Shown: positions 25,076-37,722 of the stretch, piece by piece
Numbering within the stretch: the stretch's first letter is position 1
How the letters are laid out: each line of letters opens with the position of its first letter
Assembly (NCBI GenBank): GCA_036768485.1
Contig: JAVLUZ010000341.1
Location: forward strand, 1,915,658-1,979,657
Direction of reading: 5' to 3'
Source of the DNA: Mermis nigrescens
Taxonomy: Eukaryota > Nematoda > Enoplea > Mermithida > Mermithidae
Length of the DNA stretch: 64,000 nt
Translations under genes and position numbers: made by a program
Notes under the pieces: generated by a model
Told to the model about the DNA's origin: nothing
The model's input: only the letters and a program-made list of their open reading frames with translations
The model's database searches: none

Positions 25076-26839
25076 GTCCGGACTCCCAGAATTCAGAATA
25101 AACCGGAAAAATAGAACGTTTTACATGTTATTCTGAGCTATTTTTGGCTTAGACCCCAAAACTGGTATTGGTCCACCTAAATAGGAGGGCCAGATATGTG
25201 CCTGAAGCTCCTAGGGCCATGTGTGGCTCAAAGGAAGGAGCATCAACAGTATTTTATTGCAAAATTTTTTAGGTTTTATCCCTCTAGAATCCCCATGCTG
25301 TGCATGCATGACAGATGATTAGTCTTATTATTGTTCTTTTCAGCATTTGTAAAAGAATCAAATACAAATTTATAATTAATTAATTCATTTATTTTAAAAT
25401 TTCAAATATAAATTTCCTAATTTCTGTCTAGTCGTATTCCATATCAGTTACCCCTAATATTATTAATTGTATCATTATATAAATATTAGTATAAAATTAT
25501 GCGACAAAAGTATAATTATTTTTTCCAATCACTTCAGATGCTTATTTAGTTCAATTTTTTCAATAAAATAAATTTCCGTTCTTCCATGCCTCTGTCAAAA
25601 GAACAGCTAGTCTGGCTATTTTTATCTTTACGATTCACGCTGCATACAGCAGGCACAAATCACGTACTTAGGTGCACAAGGAATCTTCCACGCTGCATGC
25701 TGCATGCGTTAAACATACAACTTGCATAGAACGGTCATCAATCGATTAAGGGTGTGGTCGTATTACTGTCCAATTATTTAAAGAAATCTTTCTTACAAAA
25801 AAGAAAACTATCCCCACCTATTTCATCTGATTCAAAATTCTATTGGCTATCAGAATCTGTTCCAACCTCCGCAAGTTGTGCATTCTATAAGATGTTATAA
25901 TCGATTTACTAAACCCACCGATTTTAGCTGCCTATCTTTTGTACATGAGAAATTGAAATTTTCAGTTGAATAGTTACTGTAACAAAAGTTATACTAGATA
26001 AGCGAAGTAAACATATTTGGATAGAAAAAAGAATGAGCTTTCATATTCTGTTCTAACCTGAGCAGTATGTTCAAAATTCGCAGCGCTATGTGCAAAAAAC
26101 CAACAAATTTTTCGTTTTTTCCACGTTTTTCGCCTGTTCTCACCTATTGTCCGATTGGCTCTGCATGACAAATAACGCAATATGCAAGTTTAAAATTAAC
26201 GCCCCTGATATAGGTCTGGTAGGTCTCGTGTTCGCCAAATTCTGGAGGCCAGCTATAAGCTAAAAAAAGATAATTTTCTGACGAAATTATTACCAAAGAA
26301 TGGACTAAAGTCGAACTTTCTTTGCAAATTGTTGATATCAATTAGGAATTGTCAATTAATTTACTTTGTAATCTAGTTTTGTGGTTTCAGATAATTTTAG
26401 ACAATTTTAGGGCTATTTTGCCAAAAAAACTAAAAAATAAACCGTTTTAGATCCTTTTGTCCCCAGGCGCCTAGATTTGCAAAGTGTGCATCTATAGTCT
26501 AGACATGACTCCCGATACGCAGAATGTACAACTTCCCTGGCAAGACTAAGGCCACTGAGGCCAAAATGGTCACAACTCCCGCTGTGTGACTCGATTCTCC
26601 AATTAATAGGAAAGGGTGACAAGCATGGGAAACAAGTGAATTAATTTGTTATGCATTGCGTACGACTGCATTGCATACACCTACAAAGTACACAGCATGC
26701 ATATGTACATAAGTGTGTTTTGCGAGTCAAAGAATAACTAGTATTTCCTTTCCCCCTTGAACATATTTTGTAGCCATGTACCTAGTGTAACGTATAGTAT
26801 GTTTGCGCTAAAACGAGATGCTTTGGCGGTCTATGTACT
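25076..26839. other. Non-coding stretch
   Basis: No recognised gene or repeat family; AT-rich with short frames only. Confidence 0.4.
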
Positions 26840-27462
26840 CAGTGGCGGATCTAGGATTTCCCTAAAGAGGGAGGGGCCGTATCCCAACTTTTCCAAAAAC
26901 AGTCAAAAATAGGTCCAAGATTTTGCCCTTAATGCACGAAACAGCAATTTTTTGGTATTCTAAATTGTATACTTCAACATAAAATCACTTTTGACCACAC
27001 CTGGGCGTGGGGGGGGTGGGGGTATGCACCCCCCAGAAACCAAAATACCCCCCCCCCAGAAATCAAAATACCCCCCCCCCCAGAATTCAATTTTTGAAAA
27101 TTTTTTCGTGTTTTTCGCAATTTTTTGATGCCAATGGATAGTGCTTGATGAGAAACGTCGAAAAATGGTGTTTTTATTGCCATACCACCATTTTTAAGGT
27201 CATTTTCCGACCTTCAAAAAAATCTTGCACCCCCCCCGCCAGAATTTTCTTGCTGCCCACGTATGCTTTTGACACAATATTTTTTCTGAAAATTTTAATT
27301 TTAACTTGACCAAAAATCTGGCGCATAGTGCTGGAAAAATTTGAGAAATTATGGTCACTGACGACCAAAAATCAATTCAAATTGCATATTCAGCTTTATC
27401 TCGCCAAATATTTTTGGCCAAGGGGATGGTGGCCGCCCCCTGCCCCCCTTAAATCCGCCCTG
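26840..27462. mobile_element. hAT-type MITE, family B, host of a nested MITE
   Basis: Begins CAGTGGCGGATCTAGGATTT and ends AAATCCGCCCTG, a hAT-style CAGTG inverted end, with flanks TATGTACT / TATTAACT (6 of 8). A family A MITE is nested at 26996-27265. Related to 34298-34474. Confidence 0.7.
26996..27265. mobile_element. hAT-type MITE, family A (copy 5), nested
   Basis: Ends CACACCTGGGCGTG and CCCACGTATG; perfect 8-bp duplication CTTTTGAC at 26988-26995 and 27266-27273. Contains several runs of 7-10 C. Confidence 0.92.
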
Positions 27463-28148
27463 TATTAACTATATACATAGATGAATAAATTTGTCATGCC
27501 CTGATTATTTTTTCTGCATGTAAAGAAAGAGGACTTGTAAATTTAATGGAAGATGCAATAATAGAAACGAATCCTTTCAGGCTTTAAAATAATGTCTGTA
27601 TTAGTAGGTTGGTACGACACCAATTATCATTGGGATAACAAGGAGACTAAGATTGCCGTAAAACACATTGAACATCCATCTGATTGGTGGCTGTCGCTGC
27701 CTGGCACGCATGTTACCTTGAAGGCATGGAATAAGACTAGGAAGACGCTACAAGGCCATAATCCTTTGTGCACTCAAAAAGCCAGTCATAAAAACTGCAA
27801 AAGCAGCTTTAAAAGCGGCCATAACTCTTTAATCATGCTATGAAATATAATAAATGAGATGCATTGATCAAGTGGAACTGTTTTTAAAGTTTTCTTCTTG
27901 GTGTTTCTTCCTTGGTAATATGTTATTATTGCAGTTTCTTCTATTCCCTTTTATTCTTTGTGGTGTGGCAGGTATCTAAGTCTTGGAATCTAGGAACATG
28001 GCTGTGAATCAATTAAGTTTGCTTGGCATATTATATATAGCCATAGGTGTATGATCTTGTGAATGTTTTTCCAGCTAAAATATAGAATAACTTAAAATAA
28101 GGACAAATTACATATATCTATGTACGTGAAGGGTTTGATGGTCATGAC
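27463..28148. other. Non-coding stretch
   Basis: An 83-codon frame at 27592-27843 (starts MSVLVGWYD, His/Lys rich) has no motif I recognise and no flanking gene signals. Confidence 0.35.
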
Positions 28149-28238
28149 CACATGTGGGCATGGGGAAGGGTTGGAGGTATGCACCCCTCAGAAGTTGAAA
28201 TACCCTCTACCCCAGAATTTTGGTGCTGCCCACCTATG
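28149..28238. mobile_element. hAT-type MITE, family A, 90-bp deletion form
   Basis: Only both ends remain: CACATGTGGGC and CCCACCTATG. Perfect 8-bp duplication GTCATGAC on both sides. Confidence 0.85.
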
Positions 28239-29075
28239 GTCATGACCATAGATGCACTTCATGGCCAATTTGGGGAGGTCAGCAGGTGCCATAAGATTGA
28301 TATTTTTTGTTTTTTCAGGACCAAAACCTACTTGAAAACTGCTAGAAATGTCAAATTAGCGTTAATTATACCACAATTTATACCTAATTTTTGCCCCATT
28401 TCCCGCAGAAAAATCAATAAAGTTAAAGTTGGTGATAGCTATAAGTTCTGTAAAAAACGATTTTACATGAAAAAACGTTGTATAACTTTTAAAATATCGC
28501 ATTTGAGCATTTCTAGCAAAGCTATACATGGTTTGAAATATAATATTGAAAGAAAATAATAAATTTTTTGTCAAATGAATTAAAAAGTAGCTATATAGCA
28601 ATGTTTTCTTTAGCTAAAGTAGCTACACAGCCAGGCACTTAGCTCTGGGGGTATGGGGGGTCCAGACCCTTAAAATTCGAAAAAACCGGAAAAATAGGAC
28701 TTTTTAAACTTTATTTTGTGCTACTTTGCTTTTTTTGGGCTCAGTCCCCCCGAAATTGGTGTTGGTCCCCTAAAATAGGACGGCCAGCTACATTCCTGTA
28801 CATAGCTATTTCTCTAATTCCAAAAAGACAATACTACTATCTTTACGAGCCCCAAAATAGGCTATATAGCAATGTTTTTTTTCTTTTAAAAAGATTATAT
28901 GTAAATCTGTCAGTTTTTTGAAGCTCGGAGGATAATTCACCTCTCACTGCCATGCCATGTATGCGCCCATGTATTATGCTTCTGAGTCTCACTACCTTAT
29001 AACAATCTCTTTGTGCATGTGTGATGACGATTATGTTATTTATAAATTATTTTCAAGAAAGACAAAAAATTTTTA
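28239..29075. other. Non-coding stretch
   Basis: No gene recognised. A GTCCAGACCCTTAAAATTCG / GGTGTTGGTCCCC pair near 28660-28770 is similar to sequence flanking the MITE at 24.8-25.2 kb, so it is a dispersed repeat. Confidence 0.4.
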
Positions 29076-30300
29076 TTGACGGTCCATTGGGCACGCCAAA
29101 ATGTTCCTGCTTCCCTAGTTGCATTAGGTACAGGAGACAAATCTAGCTTTGACAGAGACAGCGCCCCAATCTTCCAACATGAAATTGACCATTGTGTGTC
29201 ATTGGTATCATCAAAAAACAATGCGCCAACCAATTTTACAGTTCTCAAATGCATGGCTGCGGCGCCACCGCCGCCGCCCCCAGCTACAACCAATGCGCAA
29301 GGTTTTTATGCTCCTGTGATATCGCAACTGTCTCCAGATATCTCCCCTGCGTACAACATTGCTCCGACTGCAGTCCCCGTTCTCTGCTGATTCAAATTGT
29401 GGTTCTTTTTTGGCTCAAGGCAGATCTGGTCCCACAGACATTACTCCTATCATGCAGCCGCCTTCTTCTACTCATTCAAATTGTGGATTGTTTTTAACTC
29501 AAGGCAGATCTACATTTCATTTACCTCATCATGAGCAGCAAGGTGCACTCAGTAACATTAATGTACCCATTCTTAGCTAAGTAAATATTGTGCAGCTGTG
29601 TGCATATATGTACAAAATTTTTTTCTTTTTTCTGAAGTACCTTTTTGGGCTTAAAAACAAAAAGTACACGTAAAAACCACTGTTTTTTTACATTTCTCAT
29701 GATGCTCTATCTCGCCAATTCTTTTTGGCGCAAAGCACCAAAAAAACTGGGGATTTTGATGCTAAAGACTGCTAAAAACGCTCAAAGCAAGACAATTTCT
29801 AACGTTTTTGCAAAAAAGTGCTAGTTGTGGGGGTGAAAAATTTTTTGCGGGTGTGAAAGGTTTTTGCAGGAGGTGAACCACCCCTCCAACTCCCCAAGTT
29901 TATGTATGACTGTGTGTACTAGAATGTTTACATCTTCCAGGAATACTGCTCATATTGCAAATACAGTCCATTAGCTTTATTTTCTATTTTTTTACATGTT
30001 TCTTCTGCTTATATATTTTAATATTTTTATGCTTTAATTTATTTTTGCTGCATATGCTGTGCATGCGTTTTTTAATCTACAATTATTTTTTAGATACCTA
30101 GGCATTCATTACACCTGGCAACAACAATCTGATTCATCCACCACATAAAACTTTCCAAGAATTTTGGCAAGAAAATAAATCCAGTCAATTTCAATTGTTA
30201 TTATTGCCGGTCGTTTGGAATATAGACAAATAGCTCAATGCCCTACTGCAAGGCACGCAAAAAATGAACAAAAATCAGAGCAAAATCATTGAGCTTTTTT
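29076..30300 (+). pseudogene. Possible retroelement gag relic with a zinc-knuckle-like box
   Basis: 29076-29390 continues in another frame to 29580, giving a Pro/Gln/Ser-rich tract (AAPPPPPPATT, then two NCG-FLxQGRS repeats). At about 30190-30260 a broken CYYCRSFG ... IAQCPTARHA reads as a CCHC knuckle across a stop and a frameshift. A Pro-rich region followed by a knuckle is gag-like, but there is no pol beside it. An insertion of unrelated TE sequence sits near 29600-29900. Weak call. Confidence 0.35.
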
Positions 30301-30804
30301 GTCTTTGTTGTTTCAACAACAATGATCACAAAATACTTGTTGGCATCAAAGTGCTGGTACCACTTGAAACTGTCTTGAATGAGCTTCAATGGGACAAGTG
30401 GGCCAGACGTGGGCCAGCGCGGCTCAATGACTACATGCGTACTTTGGCTGTACATTTAGTCAAAAAGTTTACTCCAGCGACGACGTTAAACGATGTGATG
30501 GCAAATAGTTTTGTCTATCGTTTATAAGCATGCATATTCAGAGATGGAGGCAGGCAGAGCCAGATAATTTCAGTAATTTTAGATTTGAAATTTCACCTTA
30601 TAATCTCTCTACTTTGTATAATCTCAAGATTTCAATGATTTCTCAACACGCAGTTCAATTGCTAATAGAAATACTCATTATTATTCTTAATAACGGTTGG
30701 AGATGCATATAATCAAAAAAGCAGCAATCAGTATTTTACGACAGACAAAAAGTTAATTTTTCAATGTGACCAGCAAGTTTTTATAGGCTAACAATGTTCC
30801 CAAC

Positions 30805-31025
30805 CATACATGGGCAGTACACAAGCTCTAGGGGTGTGGGATATGCTAGATTTTACAAATGTCAAAAAAAGTATCTCTAAAATGGTGGGAGGGCTAAAAA
30901 GCACCATTTTTTGACATCCCTAATTGAGCATTATCCTTTGACATCCAAAAAATCGTTATTTTTGATTTTAGGGAGTATTTGGTCTTCTGGGGTACATACC
31001 CCCAAGCCCCTCACGCCCACATGTG
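30805..31025. mobile_element. hAT-type MITE, family A (copy 6)
   Basis: Ends CATACATGGGCAG and GCCCACATGTG; flanks TTCCCAAC / TTTCTGAC match at 5 of 8, so an old copy. Core diverged. Confidence 0.75.
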
Positions 31026-32599
31026 TTTCTGACTTTCAAAGTCTTCATGAAATTCTACATCCCCTTTGATTTATATTACTCTTTTTGATTAAAATCTTTC
31101 ATAATCAGCAGATCGATTGTATTCTCTTATTGTCAGTGTCGTTGCACAAAAGGCGTTCAGAAGATAGCGTCATGCACAGTAGATTTGATTTGGGGGTCAG
31201 CCAGTCTGGGGGTCAAAAGTTGAGTTTTTTTGGCAAAAATGCTGTGAAAACGGGTATAAATGTTGAAATAGCTTCCAAACAATGTAAATTCATTGATTCT
31301 GATCATTTTTAAGTATTTCTGAAAAAACTTCAATTTTTATACAATTTCAGGTTGGATCTATAAATCCATTTAGCCTCATTTTCCCCAAAAAAGGTCAGTT
31401 TGAGGTTAGGTTGATACCCCCAAACCCCCCCCCACTTGCATCTTTGGTATCTAATTGTACCTCTGCTGCTCTATGTTAATGTTCACTTTTCGTTTTAGTT
31501 TAAGTTTTAGTTGGTCAGGTGGCCAGTGGTCGCATGAGCATGCTTGGCAAGCTGGGGTCAGGGAGAGTCAATTTCGGACATTTTTGGCAAAAGTGTGCTC
31601 AAATAAGCTATAAAGTATAGAAGAGTAGTAAATCTGTTAATCTAATAGAGGTTTTACTTTTGCTTCAAGCGCTTTTGCCAAAAAATGTGCTTTTTGTTGC
31701 TTCCCACTCCAATTTTGCCATACTATTTATTGCCTGAAAAAATTTTCCTCTACCTTCTGGTGATACTTTCATCTACGTGCGTGTCTGGTTGTTCACATAT
31801 GCATTTCAATGCAATGCAGGTCGGATCTGTCAATCCAAATTACTTCTAGACTGATTCATACTTGTGAGTATAAAAAGTTAAGGCAGGAGTAAATTTGTAT
31901 GGCTTTTGCATTGTTTTTGCTCCGTCTTAAGCAGTTTTGCATAAAATTTAGATTTTCATGGATTCTTTGCCACCTTGTCACCCTAGTTTTCTTGCAAAAT
32001 TTTTTTCCTTTACCTCTGGGTAGCAAAGTAAAAATCACATTATTCAAGCATACATATATCCAATCAAAATGAAGAATTATGTAGTAAAATGCGAGTAAGT
32101 TAACTCATCAAATAAAGTAACCAGAAAAGTATTTCAAAATTAAATTTCTTCAGGATGTATATCCCAGAGGTTATAAAACACAAGTAAGTTTACTCATCAT
32201 GATGTGGTCAATGCAACATGTGCACAACTAGACTATGAATGATACTCACCTTCATACTTTGCATGTGATGTCTTAGAGTCAATATCTATCTGTACAATTT
32301 CAAGTTGTAATTTCTTAATGTACTTACTCAGATACAATCAGCTCAAATGGAAGGAGACAGAAAATCTTAGATCCGCTGAAGATGCACAAATTGAAGCATG
32401 TGGTCAAAAACAAGGCTGCCCCCAGCATGCCTGACAAAACATTTGAAGAGAAATGGTGGAAACTGTTTATTTTGATTCAGAATTGATGCCACAATCTCTG
32501 CACTCACTCCTGCAAAGCAATAACATTGTCTGAGCTATTATTAGAGATTGATGAATAAAAATTGTTTCTTCATTCTGTTCAGGTGCAGATCCAGAGGGT
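31026..32599. other. Non-coding stretch
   Basis: No gene or well-bounded repeat. Scattered pieces such as CCAAACCCCCCCCCAC near 31418 recall MITE ends but without boundaries. Confidence 0.4.
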
Positions 32600-33894
32600 G
32601 AGGGTGGAGGCAACCGCCCCAAAACCTTTTCTGTTGAGGGTACCTCTTTGCTATCCTTTTTGCTTCATTGATCCATCATGTCTGGTTTGTAGTCCACATT
32701 GCGTTTCTCAAATAAAAAACTTAGCATAGTTGTTCGTTTGTTATCCATACATATGAAGAGCTCTAATTGTATGCACACACATGCAGTCATATAAGGGGCC
32801 GTCACATAAGGAAATCCAAAATTTTTCTTCAAATGGACAATGGAAAATTCTAAAATACATATTTATGTCAGTGATGCATGCATGGACTGCACGACCTTTC
32901 TTTTGACTTAAAAACTAAGAGCTATCCAATAATTTTATGTAGGAAAAAAGTTTGCTTCCCAAACATGAGGAACCAGCCAGAACCTTTTCTGTCAAGGGCA
33001 CCTCTTTGCTACCCTTTTGCTTTGTTGGTCCATCATGTCTTGTTCATAGTCCGCATTGTGTTTTTCAAATAAAAAAAATTTAGCATGTTTGTTCATTTGT
33101 TATCCATACATATGAAGAGCTCTAACTGTACATACACACACACACACACGCGCTGGTCATGGAAGGGGCTGTCACATAAGGAAATCCAAAATTTTTCTTC
33201 GAACGGACAAAGGAAAATTCTAAAATACATATTTATGTCAGTGATGCATGCATGGACTGCGCGACCTTTCTTTTGACTTAAAAACTAAGAGCTATCAAAA
33301 ATTTTATGTAGGAGAAAAGTTTGCTTCCCAATCTTGAGGGATCAGCCAGAACCTTTTCTGTCAAGGGCACCTCTTTACTATCCTTTCTGCTTTGTTAATC
33401 CATCATGTCTGGTTTGTAGTCCGCATCGCATTTTTTAAATAAAAAAAACTCGGCATGTTCGTTTATTTTATTATCCATACATATGAAGAGCTCTAACTGT
33501 ACGTCACACACACACATGGTCATGGAAGGGGCCGTCACATGAGGAAATCCAAAATTTTTCTCTAAACAGACAATGGCAAATTCTAAAATACATATTTATG
33601 TCAGCAATGCATGCATGGACTGGGCAAGCATTCTTTTGGTTTTCAAAAACTGAAGGCTATCAATAATTTTATGTGGAAAAAAAGTTTGCTTCCCAAACTT
33701 GAGGGACTAGCCAGAAGCTTTTCTGTCAAGGGCACCTCTTTGCTATTCTTTTTGCTTTGTTGATCCATCATGTCTGGTTCATAGTCCGCGTCATTTTTTT
33801 CAAATAAAAAAACTTTAGCATTTTTGTTCATTTGTTATCCACACATATGAAGTCATGGAAGGGGCCGTCACAAAAGGAAATCCGAGATTTTTCT
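32600..33894. repeat. ~360-bp tandem satellite
   Basis: Four consecutive units recognised by GGGTACCTCTTTGCTATCC / TCAAGGGCACCTCTTTGC boxes near 32636, 32996, 33364 and 33729, followed in each by CATCATGTCTGG, TTATCCATACATATGAAGAG, a short (CA)n run, GGGGCCGTCACA and CATATTTATGTCAG. A fifth partial unit is at 34961-35105. Confidence 0.9.
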
Positions 33895-34960
33895 TTAACC
33901 CTTTATTAACGGCACTTTGTGTAGGGTAGTTCATTCAAAATCTCATTCATATTCAAAATCCCCATCCTTCAAAAAGTCTCCCAGATTTTTTCGTGACTCT
34001 AGCTACAGTAGGACGTGAGAAAAAAAGTTCAACTTTTGGGATGGTTGTTAATAAGTGTATGTCCCATTTTTAAACGGTTGTTAATAAATTTACATGCAGG
34101 ACGCTCGTCAATAGGTGTACATCCCATTTTTGCCGTCATTTTTGCATGGAAAATTTTTGGGATTGACGTTCTCTATATAGTCTGATGTTGTTCCAAGGCG
34201 ATTCTCTAGTTTAGATACATATAAGGTACATATAGGTAGGTATAGGTACCTATGTACCTAATTGGACTGTAAAGCAGCTGGTTTACAAAAGTAGTATCAG
34301 GGACGGATGAGGGGGCAACTGCCCCCATTGGCCCAAAGTAGTGCGCAAATTAACTATTTTTGAGCAATATTTGGGTAAAAACAGGCAATTTTTCCGCATA
34401 AATACATAAGGGTCCCACCCCCACCCCTTAGGAATACCACCCCTCCCCTTAGGAAAATCCTGGATCCGCCACTGGGTAGTATGTATGTACATACAATTCT
34501 AAGAGAGAATTTGAGCAGTTTCTGAAGGTAATAAAGGTCATGAAGACATCAAGAGAAAAACAGAGTCGCTTTTTCATGCTGTCACTTATGAGTGCGCATC
34601 CCAAAAATGGGACTTTATTTTTTGATTTAAATTTCTCAAAGGGTATAAGCCGCATTTTAATTATTGAGATACTGTTAGAAAGCCCTGAATGAGCTCCACA
34701 GCTCGTCAAAATTCCTGACCAGAGAAACAAAAAATTGTGGAACCCGAGATGACCAATACGGCGGACAAAAAGTGAGTTATTTCAATACAGTATATTCCAA
34801 ATTTCACACTACTAACATAAAAGAAAATGTACATAAACTTGCAGATCTTGGACAATGCTTTCGAATGAACACTCGCACGCTTTATAAGATTCCATCTTTC
34901 TTGAGTTATTTTGCAGCAAATTTGTGGAGGAAAATGGGACGGGCGTTAATTAAGGGTTAA
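33895..34960. mobile_element. Non-autonomous piggyBac-like element
   Basis: Opens TTAACCCTTTATTAACGGC and closes GGGCGTTAATTAAGGGTTAA, i.e. TTAA duplications (33895-33898, 34957-34960) with inverted CCCTT-type ends as in piggyBac. It splits one unit of the 360-bp satellite, whose sequence resumes after it, which marks both ends. Inside are repeated TGTTAATAARTGTAY... GTCCCATTTTT boxes and a nested family B MITE. No transposase. Confidence 0.85.
34298..34474. mobile_element. hAT-type MITE, family B, nested in the piggyBac-like element
   Basis: CAGGGACGGATGAGG at the left, CTGGATCCGCCACTG at the right; duplication AGTAGTAT / GGTAGTAT (7 of 8). Ends match the element at 26840-27462. Confidence 0.8.
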
Positions 34961-35105
34961 ATAAACAATGGAAAATTTAAAAATACATATTTATGTCAGT
35001 GATGCATGCATGAACTGTGCAAGCATTCTTTAGACTTAAAAACTAAAAGCTATCAATAATTTTATGTAGGAAAAAAGTTTGCTTATCGAACTTGAGGGAC
35101 CAGCC
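34961..35105. repeat. Partial unit of the 360-bp satellite
   Basis: Continues the unit broken by the piggyBac-like insertion: ATAAACAATGG, CATATTTATGTCAG, ATCAATAATTTTATG, CTTGAGGGACCAGCCAGA. Confidence 0.85.
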
Positions 35106-35784
35106 AGACCTCAATTTGATAGTCAAATGTGGACCAAAAAAGAAGATACACTTCTAAACATTCTATCTCAAGAAATTGGATTAACCATGTGAACGTGTAT
35201 GTACTTGACTCTGAAGCACTGCAAGGGAAAACAAAACAGAAAACAGGAAAATTTAATACACTATATGCCGTTTCTAGTCTTGTTTTACTGAAATCTGTGC
35301 AACTAATTACCATGCATGTATAGCAGGAAAGTTCTGCATTTTGAGCCCAAAAATATTTTGAAAAGGATTTTTTATAGGCTAGAAACAATGGATGCATGTA
35401 AAAAACGGTTTTTCTAAGTTTCAGACGAATTAAAAAAAAATTTTTAAAAATGAAAATTTGGGTAGATTGAACAAATAGAGTCAAAATCGGATACATAACG
35501 CTAAGTGCCAAAAATTTGACAGTCTTTGGCCAAAAAACGCTTAAAAATCAACTTTTTATTATTTCAAAAATTCAACAATTCTGGGGGCTTGCAGCCATTC
35601 TGCTCGGGCTTAGTTGCTATTCTGAGGGGGTCAAGACCCCCAAGAATATTCACGACCATTACATAATTACTTTTCAAGCAAATGAGTAGATTTCTGAAAT
35701 AAACTGATGGAAAACTGAATGCTCTACATCTAATAGGCTGAAAATTGAAACACCACTAGCACTAGTTTATCAGGGCAGAGCAGG
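35106..35784. other. Non-coding stretch
   Basis: Overlapping frames on both strands (35083-35511 minus, 35129-35323 plus) have no recognisable motif; AT-rich. Confidence 0.4.
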
Positions 35785-35924
35785 CACACCTGGGCGTGGT
35801 ATTTTGAGGTGGGCCACCATTATTTAAAAGACATTGAAAAATTGTATTTTTTTTGCCATACCACTATTTTTCAACGTTTGAAAAATCTTGCACTCCTAGA
35901 ATTTTGCTGCTGCCCACGTACATA
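35785..35924. mobile_element. hAT-type MITE, family A (internally deleted)
   Basis: CACACCTGGGCGTGG at the left and CTGCCCACGTA at the right with a shortened core. Right edge uncertain by a few bases and no target duplication seen. Confidence 0.65.
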
Positions 35925-36011
35925 TGAGAAAATACTGATATCTTTTAATAGACAGAGCACATTCCACATTATAGTACATTAAATAGTGGTCTCAGCAATT
36001 TGGAAAGACAA

Positions 36012-36262
36012 AAATGACATTGAGTTAGTAGGAACTATCAATATACTTGATTTTTTTTCTGTTGAAAAGTGGTTTCAGAGACCCTGAAAAGGTAGAAATG
36101 ACATCAAGTTAGTAGGAATTATTAATATACTCCAAAGTGGTTCCAGAGACCATGAAAAGATAGAAATGACATTGAATTAGTAGGAACTATCAATATACTC
36201 AATTTTTTGTGAAAAGTGGTTCAGAGACCTGGAAAGATAGAAATAGCATTGAATTAGTAGGA
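36012..36262. repeat. ~75-bp tandem repeat
   Basis: Three and a half units based on GATAGAAATGACATTGARTTAGTAGGAACTATCAATATACTC... AAAAGTGGTTYCAGAGACC, at about 36012, 36097, 36166 and 36232, lengths varying by small indels. Confidence 0.85.
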
Positions 36263-36793
36263 ACCAGACATGATCTTGGGTGGGGGGTTTAGGGGGTTTT
36301 CATCCCCAAGAATGATTTTTCATACCCCCCCCCACAGAAAATTTTTCACCCCTGCCAAATTTTCATTTTTTTTCGAACAAAAAATATAAGAAAAATAGTT
36401 AGAAATATAGACAAATGCGAACTATGTATTATTTTAATTCTAGTACCTACCTATGCATCATATAATTAGATTTATATCTTCAGCTAACATGGAATCTATA
36501 AAGCTTGTTCTGAACTCATACTTCTAGTGCTTTTGCATGTCTTTCATTACATTTAATCCTTATTGTAAATTAATTTAATTGCTCATTTCTATGATAAAAT
36601 GCCAAGTTTATCTTCAGCTAGCAAAGAATCTATAAAACTTTTTCTTAACTTCCTTAGGCCACTTGTTGCTTTTTCATGCTGATATTATTAAATTTTTGAT
36701 GTAGATTAACTTGAGTGCACGTATCTATTACAAAATATAAACTACTACACAGCAAAGCGCAAGAAAGATAATAAGCAATCAAATATTCATTCA

Positions 36794-37147
36794 CTATCCA
36801 ATGTTGTAGAAGATGTTGCTTTGCTTCAAATATTCTTTCCCTTCATCACTAAACTCTTCAGAGTATTCAACTGAATTGGCTAGTTGCTTTTCTTTGTCAA
36901 TAAGATTTTTTTGTGGGAAAATTTGTTCCTTTGAATCTGTTAATATATGCCCAGTTTTTTGCCACAGACATGCTAGTGGCAAAGCATTTAGCTTTTCTAT
37001 TGGTGGTCCATTGAGTCTAATTTGAAGGAGACTATTCAATCTAGGGGTTTGCATGCGGGATCCTCTGTGGTACTTCATGTGTTTTAATGTAGAAAATCCA
37101 CGCTCTGCATCGGCAGACCCTATAAGCATAACTAGTATTGATTGCAC
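36794..37147 (-). pseudogene. hAT transposase C-terminal fragment
   Basis: Reads SADAERGFSTLKHMK and RLNSLLQIRLNGP, the C-terminal dimerisation block of hAT transposases of the group with AERGFSTLN-KTKxRxxLxxxxLxxLLRI. Only about 117 codons remain; the DDE core is missing and no ends were found. Opposite strand to the gag relic that follows. Confidence 0.75.
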
Positions 37148-37722
37148 AAGCTTCTTAGAATAAGTGTGCCATGGTATTATCTGTAACCAGCATTAGGTTA
37201 CAATTTATGCTGGTTACTGCATTTACCTTTTATTACAGAAAAGCTTTGTTTTGTACAGTTGACCTTGTTGCAAAACCTGGGTCTCTTAATTTAACAATAA
37301 TCTCTCATTCAAATTTCTCAGTCTGAACCATGACAAAACATGCACATATGACGTGCCATATAAAAAATAGGCAGTACGTTTTTTTGTTTCTTCTGGCCTG
37401 GTTTTTTCCAGCATCGTTTTGTTGCTTGCAATTCAGCGTACAGTGTAAAAGCGTTTGGTAATTAAACTATTCCAATTTCTTTAATTCGCTTGTTTGATGC
37501 CAATTTGGCTTCCAGCTGTTACAGCTAAGTTTAATTTTACAGTTATTACATCACAGTGCAAAAGCATCGGAATTCTAGTGGGTCATAAACAGCCTGATAT
37601 TTAATTATCACTTTCTGTAATATTTTCATATTATCAAAGCGTTCAAAATTAATTGCATTAAAGGGGAATTGGACCAGTCAGGCATTGCTTTCTTATCTTG
37701 GCATTGGATGGTTTGAACTCGT

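Noticed and set aside
27592..27843. 83-codon frame as a gene
   Set aside because: No motif and no neighbouring frame that continues it.
32600..33894. CRISPR-like regular spacing
   Set aside because: Units of about 360 bp are repeated in full, without unique spacers, in eukaryotic sequence; this is a satellite.
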